The notes under the pieces are model-generated. The model was not told where the DNA came from and made no database searches. It saw nothing but the letters and a program-made list of their open reading frames with translations. Both the position numbers and the translations under genes were made by a program. Shown one piece after another: positions 1 to 15,000 of a stretch of DNA of 64,000 nucleotides. Origin of the DNA: Trichoplax adhaerens. Taxonomy: Eukaryota; Placozoa; Uniplacotomia; Trichoplacea; Trichoplacidae. Within the stretch, counting starts at the first letter, position 1, and each line of letters starts with the position of its first letter. The stretch covers positions 2,779,740 through 2,843,739 of the forward strand of contig NW_002060947.1 in the NCBI RefSeq assembly GCF_000150275.1. Reading direction: 5' to 3'.

Positions 1-3000
1 TACTGTGAACTCTTTTTATCACTCTGTTTGTTCGTTAAAAGCGTCTGTTTTATACGTAAAATGTTTCCGATAGGGAAATCCTCTGCAAAAAATAGGGAAC
101 TTCATGCTGCGCTCATGCTATTGGATTATTATCTTACGAGCTTATCAGCCAGTGCTTGCAAAATATTTAGGAAAGCTGTTCAAATCTTGAAAGAGGAGGA
201 GCAGTTCTATGGAGGAATTATTGATCTCCTAACTAAGAGTGCTATTGGTAATAATTAGGAACGAAATTTTTCACTTTATTATTATTAAATTATAAGTATT
301 GACTGGAGTCACTTCCCATTTTCTACTCAGGTGTTTTGTTGCCCGAATTGGTAATAGATCTACTATTGTTACAGTCCCGTGTTCCGGATAAAATATCAAA
401 GTTATCTGAAGTAACCTCCTTAATTACTTTACTCAACGTCCTTGATGAATTTAATTTGCTTGCATCCGATATATCAAAAGAAGATGAAAGTGATATGACA
501 TGGCCTGAAGGTTTTTAAATGAACTTTTTAACGTTCTATTATAGTAATTTGAATGCACAGAATAAAATATCTTAAATTTCAATCTGTGGTTATAGTCTTG
601 GTTATCAGTGAGGAACTTAAATATAATGAAGATGTTCCAGTAATACGGCTAGAAGATATTGAAAATCATAACAAAGAAGGTGGCGTATGGACCATTATTA
701 ATGGCAGAGTTTACGATTTAAGTGAATTCATGCTACAAGCTCCCTGTTCGGAAGAGAAATTGAATCAGTACGCAGGTTAGAATGTTTATAGTTAATTACC
801 TTCTGAACATGTTTTTTCATTGTTTATTTATAAAATTGTATTAGGTAAGGATGCTACGGAAGTATTTGATAGCGCGGGCCACTCAGAAGAAGCAAAAGCT
901 CTGATGCAAGCTTTCTTTGTTGGGTTATATGCTGAGGTTAGTATTGAATCAGTTTTAATTATGTACGCATATCTGTATTTTTATTAACCAATTTAAATTG
1001 CTAATGCAAAATTGAAATTGAATTTGACAGCCAGAAAACATCGTGAAATGTCGCGGAGTTCAGCCTGTTTCATTGATATTTCTAGATACGGAAAGGGCTC
1101 TAGGTCGTTTGTTAGGCTTACACGCGTGTTATTTATCAAAGAGTGGTATATTGACGCCGGAGGAGGAATGCTATGGGCCATTACTATCTTCAGAGTTTTT
1201 TAAAGGTGGGATGAATGAATCCGTTCATTCGAATGCAGGAAATACATCTAGTACGGAAAACAAAGTAGATGGCCCATCTACTCTATTTCTAACAGCCCTA
1301 GCGAATGGACATACCAATGAAACGCAAGTAAAAATATTCGATAACTTAATTACTAATTACTGTCAACGAAAACATTTGATTACTCCAATGTCGTTAACCG
1401 GCGATCATCCACTGGAGCGTTGTGGAAAGATCTTATTGGCTTGTTTAATAAAACATCTTGGCCTTACACCATTAACGCTTGCAATAATACAGAGGGAGCA
1501 AATATCTATGACGGAAGAATCTGATAGATTTGAAGGGAAGACAGCTAATAATTCCGTTGGCTGTATGAATGAATTACCAACAGCTCTTGGAGAAATTTGC
1601 AAGATTGTTTATCGTGCTAAATGTGCAATTATTAGAGCTCATCAAGAGTCATCTTGTTCATATGATGAGATATGCTCCACAATCTTGGAGCGCTGTGAAT
1701 TTGTGTTAAACGATTTACGGCCTGCAGTCCTAGGTAACAAGCAGCTAACATCTCCCAATCGAAAAACTAATAGTTGCTCGCGTTGGAAAAAGATTTATTC
1801 TAAATTAAAATCCAAAGGCCCCATCAAACCTAACCATGAACAGGATAAAAATATCTCCGAATGCGACGTTGATACAAAACATAGCTCACAAACTGAAGAA
1901 AAAGTAGCAATAGAAACAGAGATGGCGCCCATATATAAGGTTAATCTTTAAATACTATTGTTATATATTGGTATGCACATTTTCGTAGGTGTAATTACTG
2001 CTTTACAATTCTTAGGAATCAAGTCTCGATCTCATTAGTGCTGAAAGCATATTAGCTGGAAAGTACAAATGGCTTCATCAATTAGTTTCGACCGGAACCA
2101 CAAGTCAAGAATACTTGTCTAGAAGTATCGTCAGCTTCGTTTTATCTGAAGATAAAGTTGATATTACCAAGCTTAGATTTTGCTTAAGGCAACAGGTACT
2201 TAGATTAGCATATTTAATTTGTAGTGTTGGTGATAATGAAATATACAAAGTAAGAAAAGTAAAACAATTTCCTAAAGGACAATTATTTTATAATTTTGAA
2301 ATTGGTAAACAACTTTTACTATAGATGAACAGAATTGAGGAACGGCTGAAAGGTTCAGCGCTAATGCTGTCTATTCTGGCGCAAGACCAACTTATAAATT
2401 CTGTTAAGTTTAGCTCGTTAAGTGGTTGGCAGGGTATCCCTTTGCATAATTCCTACAACAAGTAAGCTAAAGTCTATGCGAATTAATGCTTACTTTGATG
2501 AAAAGATAAGAATTACCGACATGATATCATTGTTTAGGATGGTGATAACACATAGCTTCGTAAATACGGGTTTAGCTCCGCCGCGGTATCATCTTGACCT
2601 GCAAGATAAACTTGAGAAAATTCACGACTGGACAATAAATAGTTTAAAGGACAGTATACTTGGTTATTATACTGCTGTAGAAAAGACTCAGATGGGTGCT
2701 GCTTCTTCGGCAGATGTTACGACTCCCGATGTTCTCTCTCATTTTCGATATATATTAAGCTATTTCAGCATTCTCTCTTCCGAATTATATTCGATTGACT
2801 TAAGCCTTTGCTTAGATTCAGGTGTTTTAGCACTCACTCAGGTAATTTACGCAATGTAGCGCTTTACATATGGCTAGGATAATAGATGATTACTTAGATA
2901 GTGAATATGATAGTTTTTACTTATGACCGTATAATGTTCGCATGTTTTTTTACTTTTAGTCTATTCTTAATTCCCTGGGACCGCAGCTGTCCAACAATGA

Positions 3001-6000
3001 TAAAGAGGTTAACGAAAATGCTGTTGCAGCCGTAGAAGAGAACGTTATTGCATTTCGTCCTTCTGTTCCCATCAACTTATCTGGCCCTGAGATGGCAAAA
3101 TTAATGACCAAAGGAACTAGAGTAGTTCGTGGTCCAGATTGGAAATGGGGAGATCAGGTGCTACTTTTATATGATATATTGTATATTTCTACGAGATTTG
3201 ACGAGGCTATATACAGTAGTATCATCTATTGTATTTTGAAGGTTTTGAAGCGATACCAATAATTATTTACGTATGATAACTACTCTTTGATTATTAATAC
3301 TTTTACTGCGATGTTTAAATAGGATGGAGGACCCACCGGCTTAGGAACTATTGTAGATGAACTTGGAGATGACGGATGGATTCGTGCTCAATGGGATAAT
3401 GGTAATACAAACTCATATAGAATGGGAAAAGAAAGCAAGTACGATCTAAAGTTAGCGCAGTCTAGCATTGGTGGAAACATCACTGATGAAGAAGAAGAGG
3501 AAGCGCACAGCAGGGATAGTGGGGGTCTGTTGATAGTAAAATTCTAAACTGTTATCACTTGTTGCTGATAAGATTATACTAATTTGTATACCGGATATTA
3601 ACAAAGTGATTTATTTTCATAGACTTGAGAAAAAAGCATTCCGATAGTGTAAAGGATTTAATACATAGATCATGTTTAAATCTACTTCGGATAATTTCTA
3701 TCTCTACCGGTATTTTTGCCGATGTCATTCCATATCGATCTGTGCGAATGGTTTGTTCTTTAATAGGCTCTATTGTCGAGAACAATTTCCATTTTGACTG
3801 CGGTAAGGAATAAGGGTTATGGTCTGTTATCGAATATATTTTAAGAAAGATCGGTAGATTTTATTTTGTACTGTAGTAGTTACCTGTATCGCATTTAATC
3901 GATCGATTTATGGAAATATTAAAATCTTGTAACTAATGGTCCTTTATTGCACAGGATTGTTCGATCAACAAAAAACATCGGCTCAATCTTGGGCTTCGTT
4001 AGGCTTTATACGCAGTATTGCAGTATCTACATCAATGTGTAAGGCTTTAAGCTCTCCAAAAAATGTACGACTAATTCTTACGATGGTGAGAGGAAATTCT
4101 AATGGGCCTAGTTTACAAAGTCTGAACAATATTACCATTTCCTCGAATAGTATAATTCGACAGGTATATTGTAATACTGTGTATAATTAGGTTAATAGTT
4201 GTTATGTGTGATACGATGGATTTAAGGTTATATTATTGATACAATAATGTATAGATATTAAGTATCCGCCTACTGAAGAGTTTGTTGCCATCATTAAATT
4301 CTGAAGTTGAAAATGAAGTTGTACGTTGCCTTGTTGAGAATATTTTCAGTCTACTTGGAAATGTGCTCTCCTACGAAGGAGATAGCTCTCATTTGATCGA
4401 TATTTCACAATCGCGTACGTATGCGTTAGTTAACGAAAGAATATAGTTCTTACCCACGTGTAGCTCATAAAAATCTTAATTGTACAGAGCTTTTATAATA
4501 ACGCTCAAATGCATGCTAAAATGTTTATTGTAGGCAAGCGCAGCAAGAAACCTGTAGCTTCGTTGTCCGCATTATATAATACGACAATAGCGGAAGAATT
4601 AGTCTCATTAATCAGATCTTTGCACTTTTTACCATACTGGAATATTCACATCAACAATTTTATATGCACGAAATTAAGTATGGTTCCTGTCGCTCTCGAG
4701 AAAAGTGTTACATTGGTAAATTTCAATCGCATTCTCATCATTACATTAAAAATGTATTAACTCTTATAAGAATCATCTATAATTAGAATGTTTCAGAGCC
4801 AGATTCGGAAGATAAAAAAAGTGTAACTATTATGGCTTTGGCAGCATTATCGGTGATTGGTGGAGTAGATTGTCGGATACGACTGGGAGGAACAGTTGTT
4901 CATTCTGAGCATGGGAAGGGTACCGTGAAACGTATTGCATCATCTGGAAAAATTACTGTTATGTTCCATGATAAGAAAGAGTCTCGTAGCTGCTTCTTAA
5001 ACCGTTTGAAAACGGTAAGTGAATTTTGGGGTGCTGGGCTGTTATTTAATTACTAGAATTGTATTTACAACATTAAGAAGTAATTTAACGAAGGCTTAAT
5101 TTTGTTTAATTATACTAAATACATTAGTCCTGTAAATTTAGTTAATCCTCAGAACTGTCTTAATTTCGTTTATTATAGCAACCAATGCAGGTCTTCAGCA
5201 TTGAACAATTTTTTGTCACCGAAGCAACTTCAAATGCATGGATGACACTCCTAAAGTTAGTTATTTCAGAAAAAAATTTTACAGGTAATAATTCTTTTAT
5301 CATTAATTAGTCGATTTTTGAGAGCATAGTGTCATGGTATTAGTAGTAATGTATTACATTCGCTTATATACGAGCTGATAAAGTTAATGAATTGTTACAT
5401 TAGAAAGTGATGGCACTATTAGTGGAGTGCGTGATTTGTCACCTCACGAGCTTACACGTACTCAAATTTGGATGGCTTTACTGAAATCTTTAAAAGTATT
5501 ATTTGGTGCACGTGATTATTTTCGACGACTGCTAATGCAAGGTCTCGTAGATAATACTAACAAACAGTTGGAAGATGTGCAAGGAACGTTCCTGTTACAG
5601 CAATTTCTTGATACAGCGATTGTCCCATTACCAATTAAAGCTACGTTTAACAGAGACGAAATTGAGGTATTATCCACACATTAAAATGCTATGTATTGTT
5701 GAAATATTTTATGTAAGGATTTGTATATCTACTTTTTCAGGCTGCCTTACTATCTGTGTGCCATTGTTTGGCTAGTAAAGTTTTTAAAAGGAATAAATTA
5801 TCTGCTGATAAAATAGCAAATCGTAATAGAGCTGTGGTTCATAGAACAACTAACCGTAAGAATAGTAATGAAGCTCCGCCATCGAATATAAGTAAAAAGT
5901 TAATGGAAATGGGATTTTCAAAATCCAAAGTAGAAATGGCCTATTCGGCTATAAATGACGTCGATAGATTAGCAGACAGTAGACGAGGAAATCTGATTGA

Positions 6001-9000
6001 AGCCCTGGTTAACTGGTTAATTGAACATGGAAACATTGCTCCTGATGGGAAATCAAGTTCTGATTGTATGTGTTCGTCATAATGGTGTGTTTTTTCACTT
6101 TCTTATTGATATTTATCTTAATTTATTGCTATGAATTCTAGCTACTGATTCCGATTCCAGTTATACAGCATTTGAAAGCGAGTCAACTGCAGAAACGATA
6201 GAAAGTTCGGACGACTCTGATACTAAAGCATCCAGATTAATTGAAATACGTAAATTTTTAACGAGATCAGATTTTGAAAATTCCGATGATTATGCTCGGT
6301 ATATACGAACTAATGTGCAAATTGGAATGAAAGTCCGCTGCATAGCCGATTTTGAGGAAGTTAAAGAAGGAGATATTGGAAGAGTTATCAAGGCATGTTT
6401 AGTGAAAGAATTTTAAATTAATAATATAAATTTAATGATGTTTTCTTTTTGTTATTAAATCTTTAGCTGGACTGTGATGGTTTACATGATTTAAACGTGC
6501 AGTGCTTTTGGCAGCAGAACGGAGGCACATACTGGGTGCGATACATTCAATTCGAGCTGACCCCAATAGAGATTACAGGTATTGACACCATCTTTGCAGT
6601 TTAATAAATGTTTTAATCTCTATATGCAAATGATTGATACTTGTAACTTGTAATTGCATTGTAGGATCCAACGATATGGAAATTAATGTAGGTGACTACG
6701 TTCGCGTGAAACAAACAGTGCAAACACCAAAGTTCAAATGGGGTTCAGTAACCCATGAAAGCATTGGCAAAGTGTTAGCAATTACTAATAATGGGAAAGA
6801 AGTTAAGGTTGATTTTCCTGAGCAAAGTGGGTGGAATGGTGCGTTAGATGAAGTGGAAAAAATTCTCTCACGACATCCTTCGATTGAGTAAGATAGTATA
6901 CTGCATTTTTCAACATATTTAACGGTTGTGTAAGCTATCACTTGTTTAATTTTGGGGTAAATTTTGCTTGATTTTATGTAGGTGTAACCAATGCTACGCG
7001 AAGCCAATCGAAGGAACTCGTTTTAAGTGCAAAATTTGTCCTAAATTTAATTACTGCAGGGAGTGTTTTACAACGCAAAATACTCATGAACACGATTTTG
7101 TTAGTTATGAAGATCCAAGTTCGGAACCTGTTGCTGCTCATCGTCGTGATCCACATCGTAATAAGAAGAAAAATACAAATACGGTATATCGCGCTTGGAA
7201 TGATTGTGTTCGTAGTGTTTCGGTGTCATCTAATAGTATTCAGGCAAAATGTTTATATGATGATAAAGAATCTACATTTTGGCAGTCATCTGGAAAACAA
7301 GGAAAGGTACGTTAGATTATCCTTTATGCACATCGTTGCGATTTTGTGTGCTGATACGTAGATACTTTAAACAGTAATTGACACTGGCAGGAACAATTTT
7401 AATCAACTATAATGTTTTTATCGTTGTTATATTCTATTAGCACTGGATACTATTGGAATTAAATGCAAATCTGCTTATTCATCAGCTATCTATTGATATC
7501 AAGCCGTCAGATAGCAGCTATATGCCTTCTGTTGTAGTTGTATCTGGTGGAAATAGCATGATGAATTTAAAGCCTCTTAATACAATTAAAGTTGGAGCAC
7601 ACGATTTACGGATTACATTACTAGAAAACCAGTCGGAGGTAATTGCACGATTTAGTATATTGATGACATTTCGCTTAAAGTTCAATGAATTTTTAAGGCC
7701 TTCCCCAATATACATCTCCAAGTTTACGGTATATGTTATTGTAGGATAACTTATACTATTTTCTAATTTCAGGAAATGAAACTTATTGAGATTGCTATTC
7801 GCCATTGTAAATGTAATGGAATCGATTGTAGAGTACATTCTATCAACATTGCCTGCATTCCTAACACCTGTGAACAAGTAGCCGTCACGGATAATTTTGA
7901 ATACTTAGCTGTTAGATCTTCACATAGATCAGATGATACCTTAAGGAATGAAAATAAAGGCACAGGTATCGATAATACCGATATTGATTCGCGAGTGTTC
8001 GTGTGGGGCTTAAATGATAAAGGCCAGCTAGGTGGCTGCAAAGGTTCTAAGGTTAGCGATAGTATTAATGTAAGTACATAACATGATTGACATTTGAGAC
8101 TGGCCAACGATAGAGTTCTAGTAAGCGGTTAGAACACTACTTGTATCGTATAGTTATGTTACTTACGTTTCGCTGATCGATTTAATACTTGAACGCGTTG
8201 TTTACGTAAACATATAAGCGAAAGCTATATTTAGTTATCTGGTGCTATGACTACTTGTAATAAAGAACAGAATTATTACTACAAATCTTCATAATTATTT
8301 AGTGATATTATAATACAGGTATTTCACTTGCATCTACTTTCGATAACTAAATTGGGATTACAGCTTGCGTGTTACAAATACTTAAGGTTTAATGTACCTT
8401 GGATGCAATATCATACAGTAATGTGCAAAATTTAGTACGTTATGTATTTACAACTAACAGTATATCAATGATGGTTTATCATTGTAACAAATGACTACCT
8501 CTATAACAGGTTAAATCTCCTACTGAAATGAAGAATATAGCTGCTTTGCGGCCTGTATCTATAGCTGGGGGATCTAAAACTGTTTTTATAGTCACATATG
8601 ATGGCAAGGTTTACGTATCTGGAGAAGGCGCAAATGGACGCTTAGGTTTGGGTAACACAGAAAATATCTCTATACCTGTACAGTTAGATACCTTGAACAT
8701 GCATTTTGTAAAGAAAGTCACAGTGCATCCTGGTGGGCGTCATAGTCTCTGTATAACACGGGAAGGTAAAGTATTTTCATGGGGAGAAGGCATCGATGGC
8801 AAGCTTGGCCATGGCGATGTAACGTAAGTTTTGAGATTGATGCCCGTTGATGATTTATTTGAATCTGATGTGATTGAATTTTTTTAATTATATCTTAGGT
8901 CTCGCTTGTCTCCAACTTTAATAGAAGCGTTAGAATCAAAATTAATAGTTGAAATTGCGTGCGGCAGTTCGCATAGTGCAGCGGTAACTGCCGATGGTGA

Positions 9001-12000
9001 ACTGTATACATGGGGGTTGGGAGATTACGGTCGCTTAGGACATGGAGATAGCAAGACTTTACATATACCCAAGCAGGTATATACATATCAGATATAGATA
9101 TACGAGTATAGATACGGATGTAGTATAGATATGTTTTACGCTTTATAGAAGAATATTTGTAGCGCTTAGCTAGCAGACAGTGACTGTTATATGTAGTACT
9201 GATTTTAAATTTGATGCGACCAAAATATCTAAACAGTAACTCAATTTAGTACGGTATACTGTAATTCTAATTGAGTCGTTTAATTTATGGTTTTAATGGT
9301 GCATGTATGAATACTTTATCGAAAATTAGCTCTCACCCTTAATGTATTACTGTCTTCATCAAATTAACAGGTAAAAGCATTACAAGATTATAAGGTAATT
9401 GATATTGCCTGCGGTAGTAGAGATGCGCAGACGTTAGCTCTGACTGATAACAACTGCGTTTGGTCATGGGGAGATGGTGACTTCGGCAAACTAGGACGAG
9501 GAGGAAGTGAAGGATGTAACATACCCCAAAAAATTGACGCCTTATGCGGACGGGATGTTTGTAGGATTGCGTGTGGTGCACAGTTTTCATTGGCATTGTC
9601 GACAACGGGTAAAGTTTGGACTTGGTATGTATCAGTTAAATCCCAGTATATCCGGAATATGTATTTTCTTAAGGAACTTACATACTTAACATTAGTAACA
9701 TGTTACTTGCAGGGGTAAAGGAGATTACTATCGATTAGGGCATGGAAATGATTCACATTATCGGTCTCCTCAACTAATTGAGGGTCCACTTAAAAAGAAA
9801 AGAATTACGGAAATTGCTGTTGGTGCTTTACATTGTTTAGCTGTTACTGATACTGGAGAGGTTACTGATTTGGATTTTATTGATTTGAGTGTAGATTTTA
9901 TTTCAAACTAGATATTTCAACCTATGCTATTCAGATGATATATTGTTATTACGTTATTATCCGTAAATCTGTAGGTGTATTCATGGGGTGACAATGACCA
10001 TGGTCAACAAGGGAATGGTAATACTACTGTAAATAAAAGGCCCCAGATTTGCTTGGGAGAACTTGATGGAGTCAAAATATCGCACATAGCTTGTGGTTCT
10101 TCACACAGTATTGCTTGGTGTGGTAACTTGCAGTTAACTGTTTCATATGTGCCGGTTCCGATGCTAAGTGTTAAAGATCCTCTAGGTTCAAGTTTCATGA
10201 AGGTATACTCATGTCATGTGTACGTACTTAATAAACGCGATAATATCTGATTTATGACCGTACTTTGATTCTAAGGATAACGAAATCATGGCTATCGAAA
10301 AAAATAAGTCAGAATCTAGTATTGATAACCGTCCTTCGTTGTCAAAGATACTCATATCCAAGACTGCAAAAGAACAGATAGAGTCCTTGAGATTACTATT
10401 GCGATCCCTTCAAATCTTTTTTGCACGTGATGCTGTTGTTGAAGCGTTATCTGATTCTAGCATTCATACGAGTAGTTTGCTACATTATGAACCCGGTAGT
10501 TCAAGTAAATAGCCAATATTACCTGCGATTATTACTATGAATGTTTTTACCGCATTTGATGTCCTTTGCATTTTTTAAATGACCAATTTTAGACCTGGCA
10601 GAAACCAGAATATCAAGTGATCTTGATGATTTTATTAAATGTATGAATAAGCAGAATCTCCGTAAGCTGGTCGAATTACTCAGATTGGCCGCTGTAGGTC
10701 GTACTGGTAGCCGTGGTAAAGAAACCATCTCGAACCTACTATCAACATTGTGGCGCAGCTACTTAGGAGTACGTATGTGTTAATTTATCAAGTTAATAAT
10801 TTGCCATAGTAGTAAATCAGTTTATTTTCTCTATTAAGATGTCAAGTTCGTTATTGGATATGTGCGTTCATGAATTAGAAAGAGTTGTAGAAAATGCAAA
10901 ATCGAGAGATGTCCTAATCAAACCTATTCATCAAGAAAGTGATCATCCATATCAAGCAAATTGTAATACCTCAGCTATCGTCAGAATAACGGGCGCTGAC
11001 TTGCTTCGAGTTGAATTTGATCGTCGTTGCGGCACTGATAGCCGTCATGATCTCCTGACAATCTTGGACCAAAACGATAATATTCTTTCTGCGAGATCGG
11101 GACGAGATGGAAATGACTGGCTATCTGAACTGAGAGTTCCTGGAGGTACATCTAGTGCTGTATTTGTTTAAACCTGTCGACGAAAGGCCAACTGGTTTGA
11201 TGGTCTATTAATAAATTATCGTATCTTGAAGTGTTTATTTTTTCAACTGCTGTTCGTAATAGATACTCTTAAATGGAAGTTTGTCAGTGGAACTTCCGTT
11301 AGTGGCTGGGGATGGCGATTTGTAGTCAGTCCTGTAATTGAATCAAATATTCCGAAAGTTTCGGTACCAGATGAAACTATTATAAGGCAGCCTTCGTTTG
11401 AGCTAGTTCGATGCCTCTTTCGCTATCAATTAATTGAGAAGACTGCTAACATTGTACAAATCAAAGAAATAATGAAGCTACTTGCAGCTTGCATAAAGTT
11501 TAATACCCTTACTACGGCTCAGAGAACTTGGGCGATAAAGCAATTACGAGAACTTATACATTTGATTAAGAATGATCGTACCAGTAACTTGCACACGGAT
11601 AATGCCTCTAATGGTTACTTTATGAAATTGCTTGTAAGTATGAACAAATTGATGCTTTTCTTTTATAAATATCCTTTTGGCAATTACTTTTTGTAATATC
11701 TGCGGTTTTATGTGCTTCAGAATGATAGCAATAGTCCCCTTCGTCCATTATTATCTTATCTGCCGGTGGCTCTACTTTCCCAGTATACCTATGAGGATAC
11801 ACTCATTAAGAGTGGGAAGCAGCTCACTCATAGTGTTTTTTTCAAAGTAAATATTTCAATGTTGCGCAGATTTGAGTGAATGATCTTTGTGTTGATTAGT
11901 AATCTTGTAATTAAAATATATTCATAGTCCTTAGTATTACTTGGATGTGATCTAACATTTGATAAGAAAATTTCGGAAGAGGATCAGGAGTGGTCATGGT

Positions 12001-15000
12001 TTCGTTGCTTTTGTAAAGCCCATCGCGTAGGATTAAACATAATTCGAAGGGAACCAATTCCAGAAATGTTTTTAAAAGAAGTCAGGTCTAAAATTTCCGA
12101 ATCTTATTCTGAATCTGAAGCTGATATTTCCAATTTGCACGAAGATCATAAGGTGTTTTCAGGCGAACAAGACAGAGAATTACTGCAATGGTTATACAGG
12201 TTTGAGCACAAATTAAGATTATCGCACCTGCTTTATTATCAACATTAATCGGACCGTAAATTACTTCTAAATTTCATTTTTAATGCTATGCTATGGTTAT
12301 GATCAGCCGACCAGACGACTGGAGCCTATTATGGGGAAGTAATCACAAATTTTATGTATGGGGTCATAACCACAGAGGTCAGCTAGGTGGTGTGCAGGGT
12401 ACTAAAGTAAAATCTCCTGTAATTAACGATATCATCGCAGCTTTAAGACCGACAGCTGTAGCAGGCGGTGAGCAAACACTGTTTATATTGACAAGTGAAG
12501 GAAAGGTAAGATTTATAGGATAAATACAGAGAATTTCAGATTTCACAGATATCATGATTTATTGCCTTAAAATATAATTAATAATAGCATTGTCATTGCA
12601 TATTCCAACTCTGGCTGGTGGCTAAATTTTGTGCTTGAAAATACTTTACATATAGGTTTACGCATCTGGATTAGGTGGTAGTGGCCGCCTCGGAATTGGT
12701 AGAAGTGATAACATCGTTACTCCAGTGATAATCGAACCTTTACAGCATCTTAAAATTGAGAAACTATCCGTTCATTCTGGCGGGCGACACGCGATGGTAT
12801 TAACGTCTAACTTCGAAGTTTTCTCGTGGGGTGATGGTGAAGATGGGAAATTAGGCCATGGAGATAAATTGTATGTTCAAATTATGTGAATTCTAAAGCA
12901 ACAATGCATAACGTAGAAATCATTCTTTTGCTCCAATTATTAGATCATCTGAAACGCCTCGAAAAATTGAAGCACTATTAGGGAAGCAGATTGTGCACAT
13001 TAGTTGCGGAAGTTCACATAGTGCTGCCATAACGTCTAAAGGGGAGTTATATACGTGGGGTAAGGGTCGTTATGGTCGATTAGGACATGGTGATGGCGAT
13101 GATTGTCTGAAACCAAAGCTACTAGAGGCATTGAAGAGCTATAAGGTTATTGATGTAGCTTGCGGTAGTGGTGATGCTCAGGTATGTACATATGTCTTGC
13201 TTATCATTTATTAGAACATTCCTTGCTAGCTCTTTGAATAATAAAAATTAATCTTAATACATTTCAGACACTTGCTATTACCGACGATGATTGTGTTTGG
13301 TCGTGGGGAGATGGCGATTACGGAAAGTTGGGTCGCGGTGGTAGTGATGGATGCAAGAAACCTCTTCGCATTGAATCGCTAATTGGGATGGCTGTGTGTA
13401 AGGTCGAATGCGGCTCGCAGTTTTCCGTAGCTCTTACAAAGAATGGCGATTTGTATACATGGTAGTTGAATCTAATACAATCTGTATAAGTGTAATAATA
13501 TAACGTTGCTACATCATCGTAGACCATCAAGTAAGGATTTATAAGTTATATGTGCAATTGATTTATGACTGATCTTAGGGGGAAAGGCGATTACTATCGA
13601 TTAGGCCATGGCACTAATGATCATGTACGTCGCCCTCGCAAGGTTGCTTGTTTACAAGGTAAACAAATCGTAACTGTTGCTGCCGGATCATTGCATTGTG
13701 TTGCATGCACGGATGCTGGTGAAGTCTTTACGTGGGGAGACAACGATGAAGGACAACTAGGAAATGGCACTTTGAACCCAATACCGGAGCCAACTCTTGT
13801 TACGGTCCTAGAGAATGTGAAGCTTAACCGAGTAGGATGTGGTTCTGCACATAGTTTTGCCTGGTCGACAGAAGCCCCTATTGATATTGGATACATGCCA
13901 AATCAAATCCCTGTTGAATTTAATCATTTGCACCATTTACCACTGCCCGCTTTACGAAATCGTTTAATATTACTTCATCGGTTTTCTAGTTTAGTAGCGC
14001 CAGTTATCAATATGTTTAATCTGTGTCAAGAGGCAAGTAATGACATTACTTGCATAACATTAGATGCTTTGAAAGATATTTTGGTATCAACCGTCAAGGT
14101 ATGCGTTATTTGTTTAAACTGTAGTTACATAGTTTCAATCGTTTATGTTCGATTAAACATAACCATAATTTTTTTTGTAGGAAAATATCTTCAATAAGAT
14201 TATTCAAGCTACTATGATTAGGGATAGGCAGCATGGTCAAACTATAGAATTAAATAGAATACAGGTAAATTACTACTCGTTTATTTGTAGTTACTTATCT
14301 TACTTTGCTACTTTAGAATAGGCTAATCGGTGCGCATTATGCTAGACTAACCATCAGGTTGCATTATATACATTTTGCTTTTGCACTTTTTATTTATGGG
14401 TTACATAATTCGTGATAAAATTGTTGTTACTAAAAACAGGTTAAACGTTTCAATGGAAAAAATAAGACCAGCGGTAACTACGATAGTTCTGTATTTTACC
14501 AAGTTAGTACTGCAATATGTGCCTCAAATTCAGATAATCTATTGCTACCTCATCGAGTATGGAAAGTTAAATTTGTCGGTGAAAGTGTCGATGACTGTGG
14601 TGGTGGGTATTCCGAATCTATTGCTGAAATATGTGATGAATTACAAAATGGATTGCTTCCTATCCTTATTCCAACTCCCAATGGACGCGATGAAGCCGGT
14701 GTCAATCGAGATTGTTTTATAATTAATCCAGAAGTACGTCCATCTCAATCGCACCAATTCATGGGTACTTTAATTGGAATCGCAATACGTACCGGGAGTC
14801 CATTGAGTCTGAACATAGCCCAACCATTTTGGAAACAGTTAACCGGACGCCTATTATCGCTTAGTGATATCACAGAAATTGATAAAGACTATGTGCCTGG
14901 GTTGTTGTGGATTCGTGATGCTAACCCTGAAGAGTTTGAAATATTCGCTTGTAAGGAACCAACGTTTAGTACTCCAAGTGCTAGTGGTAAAGAAATGCAT

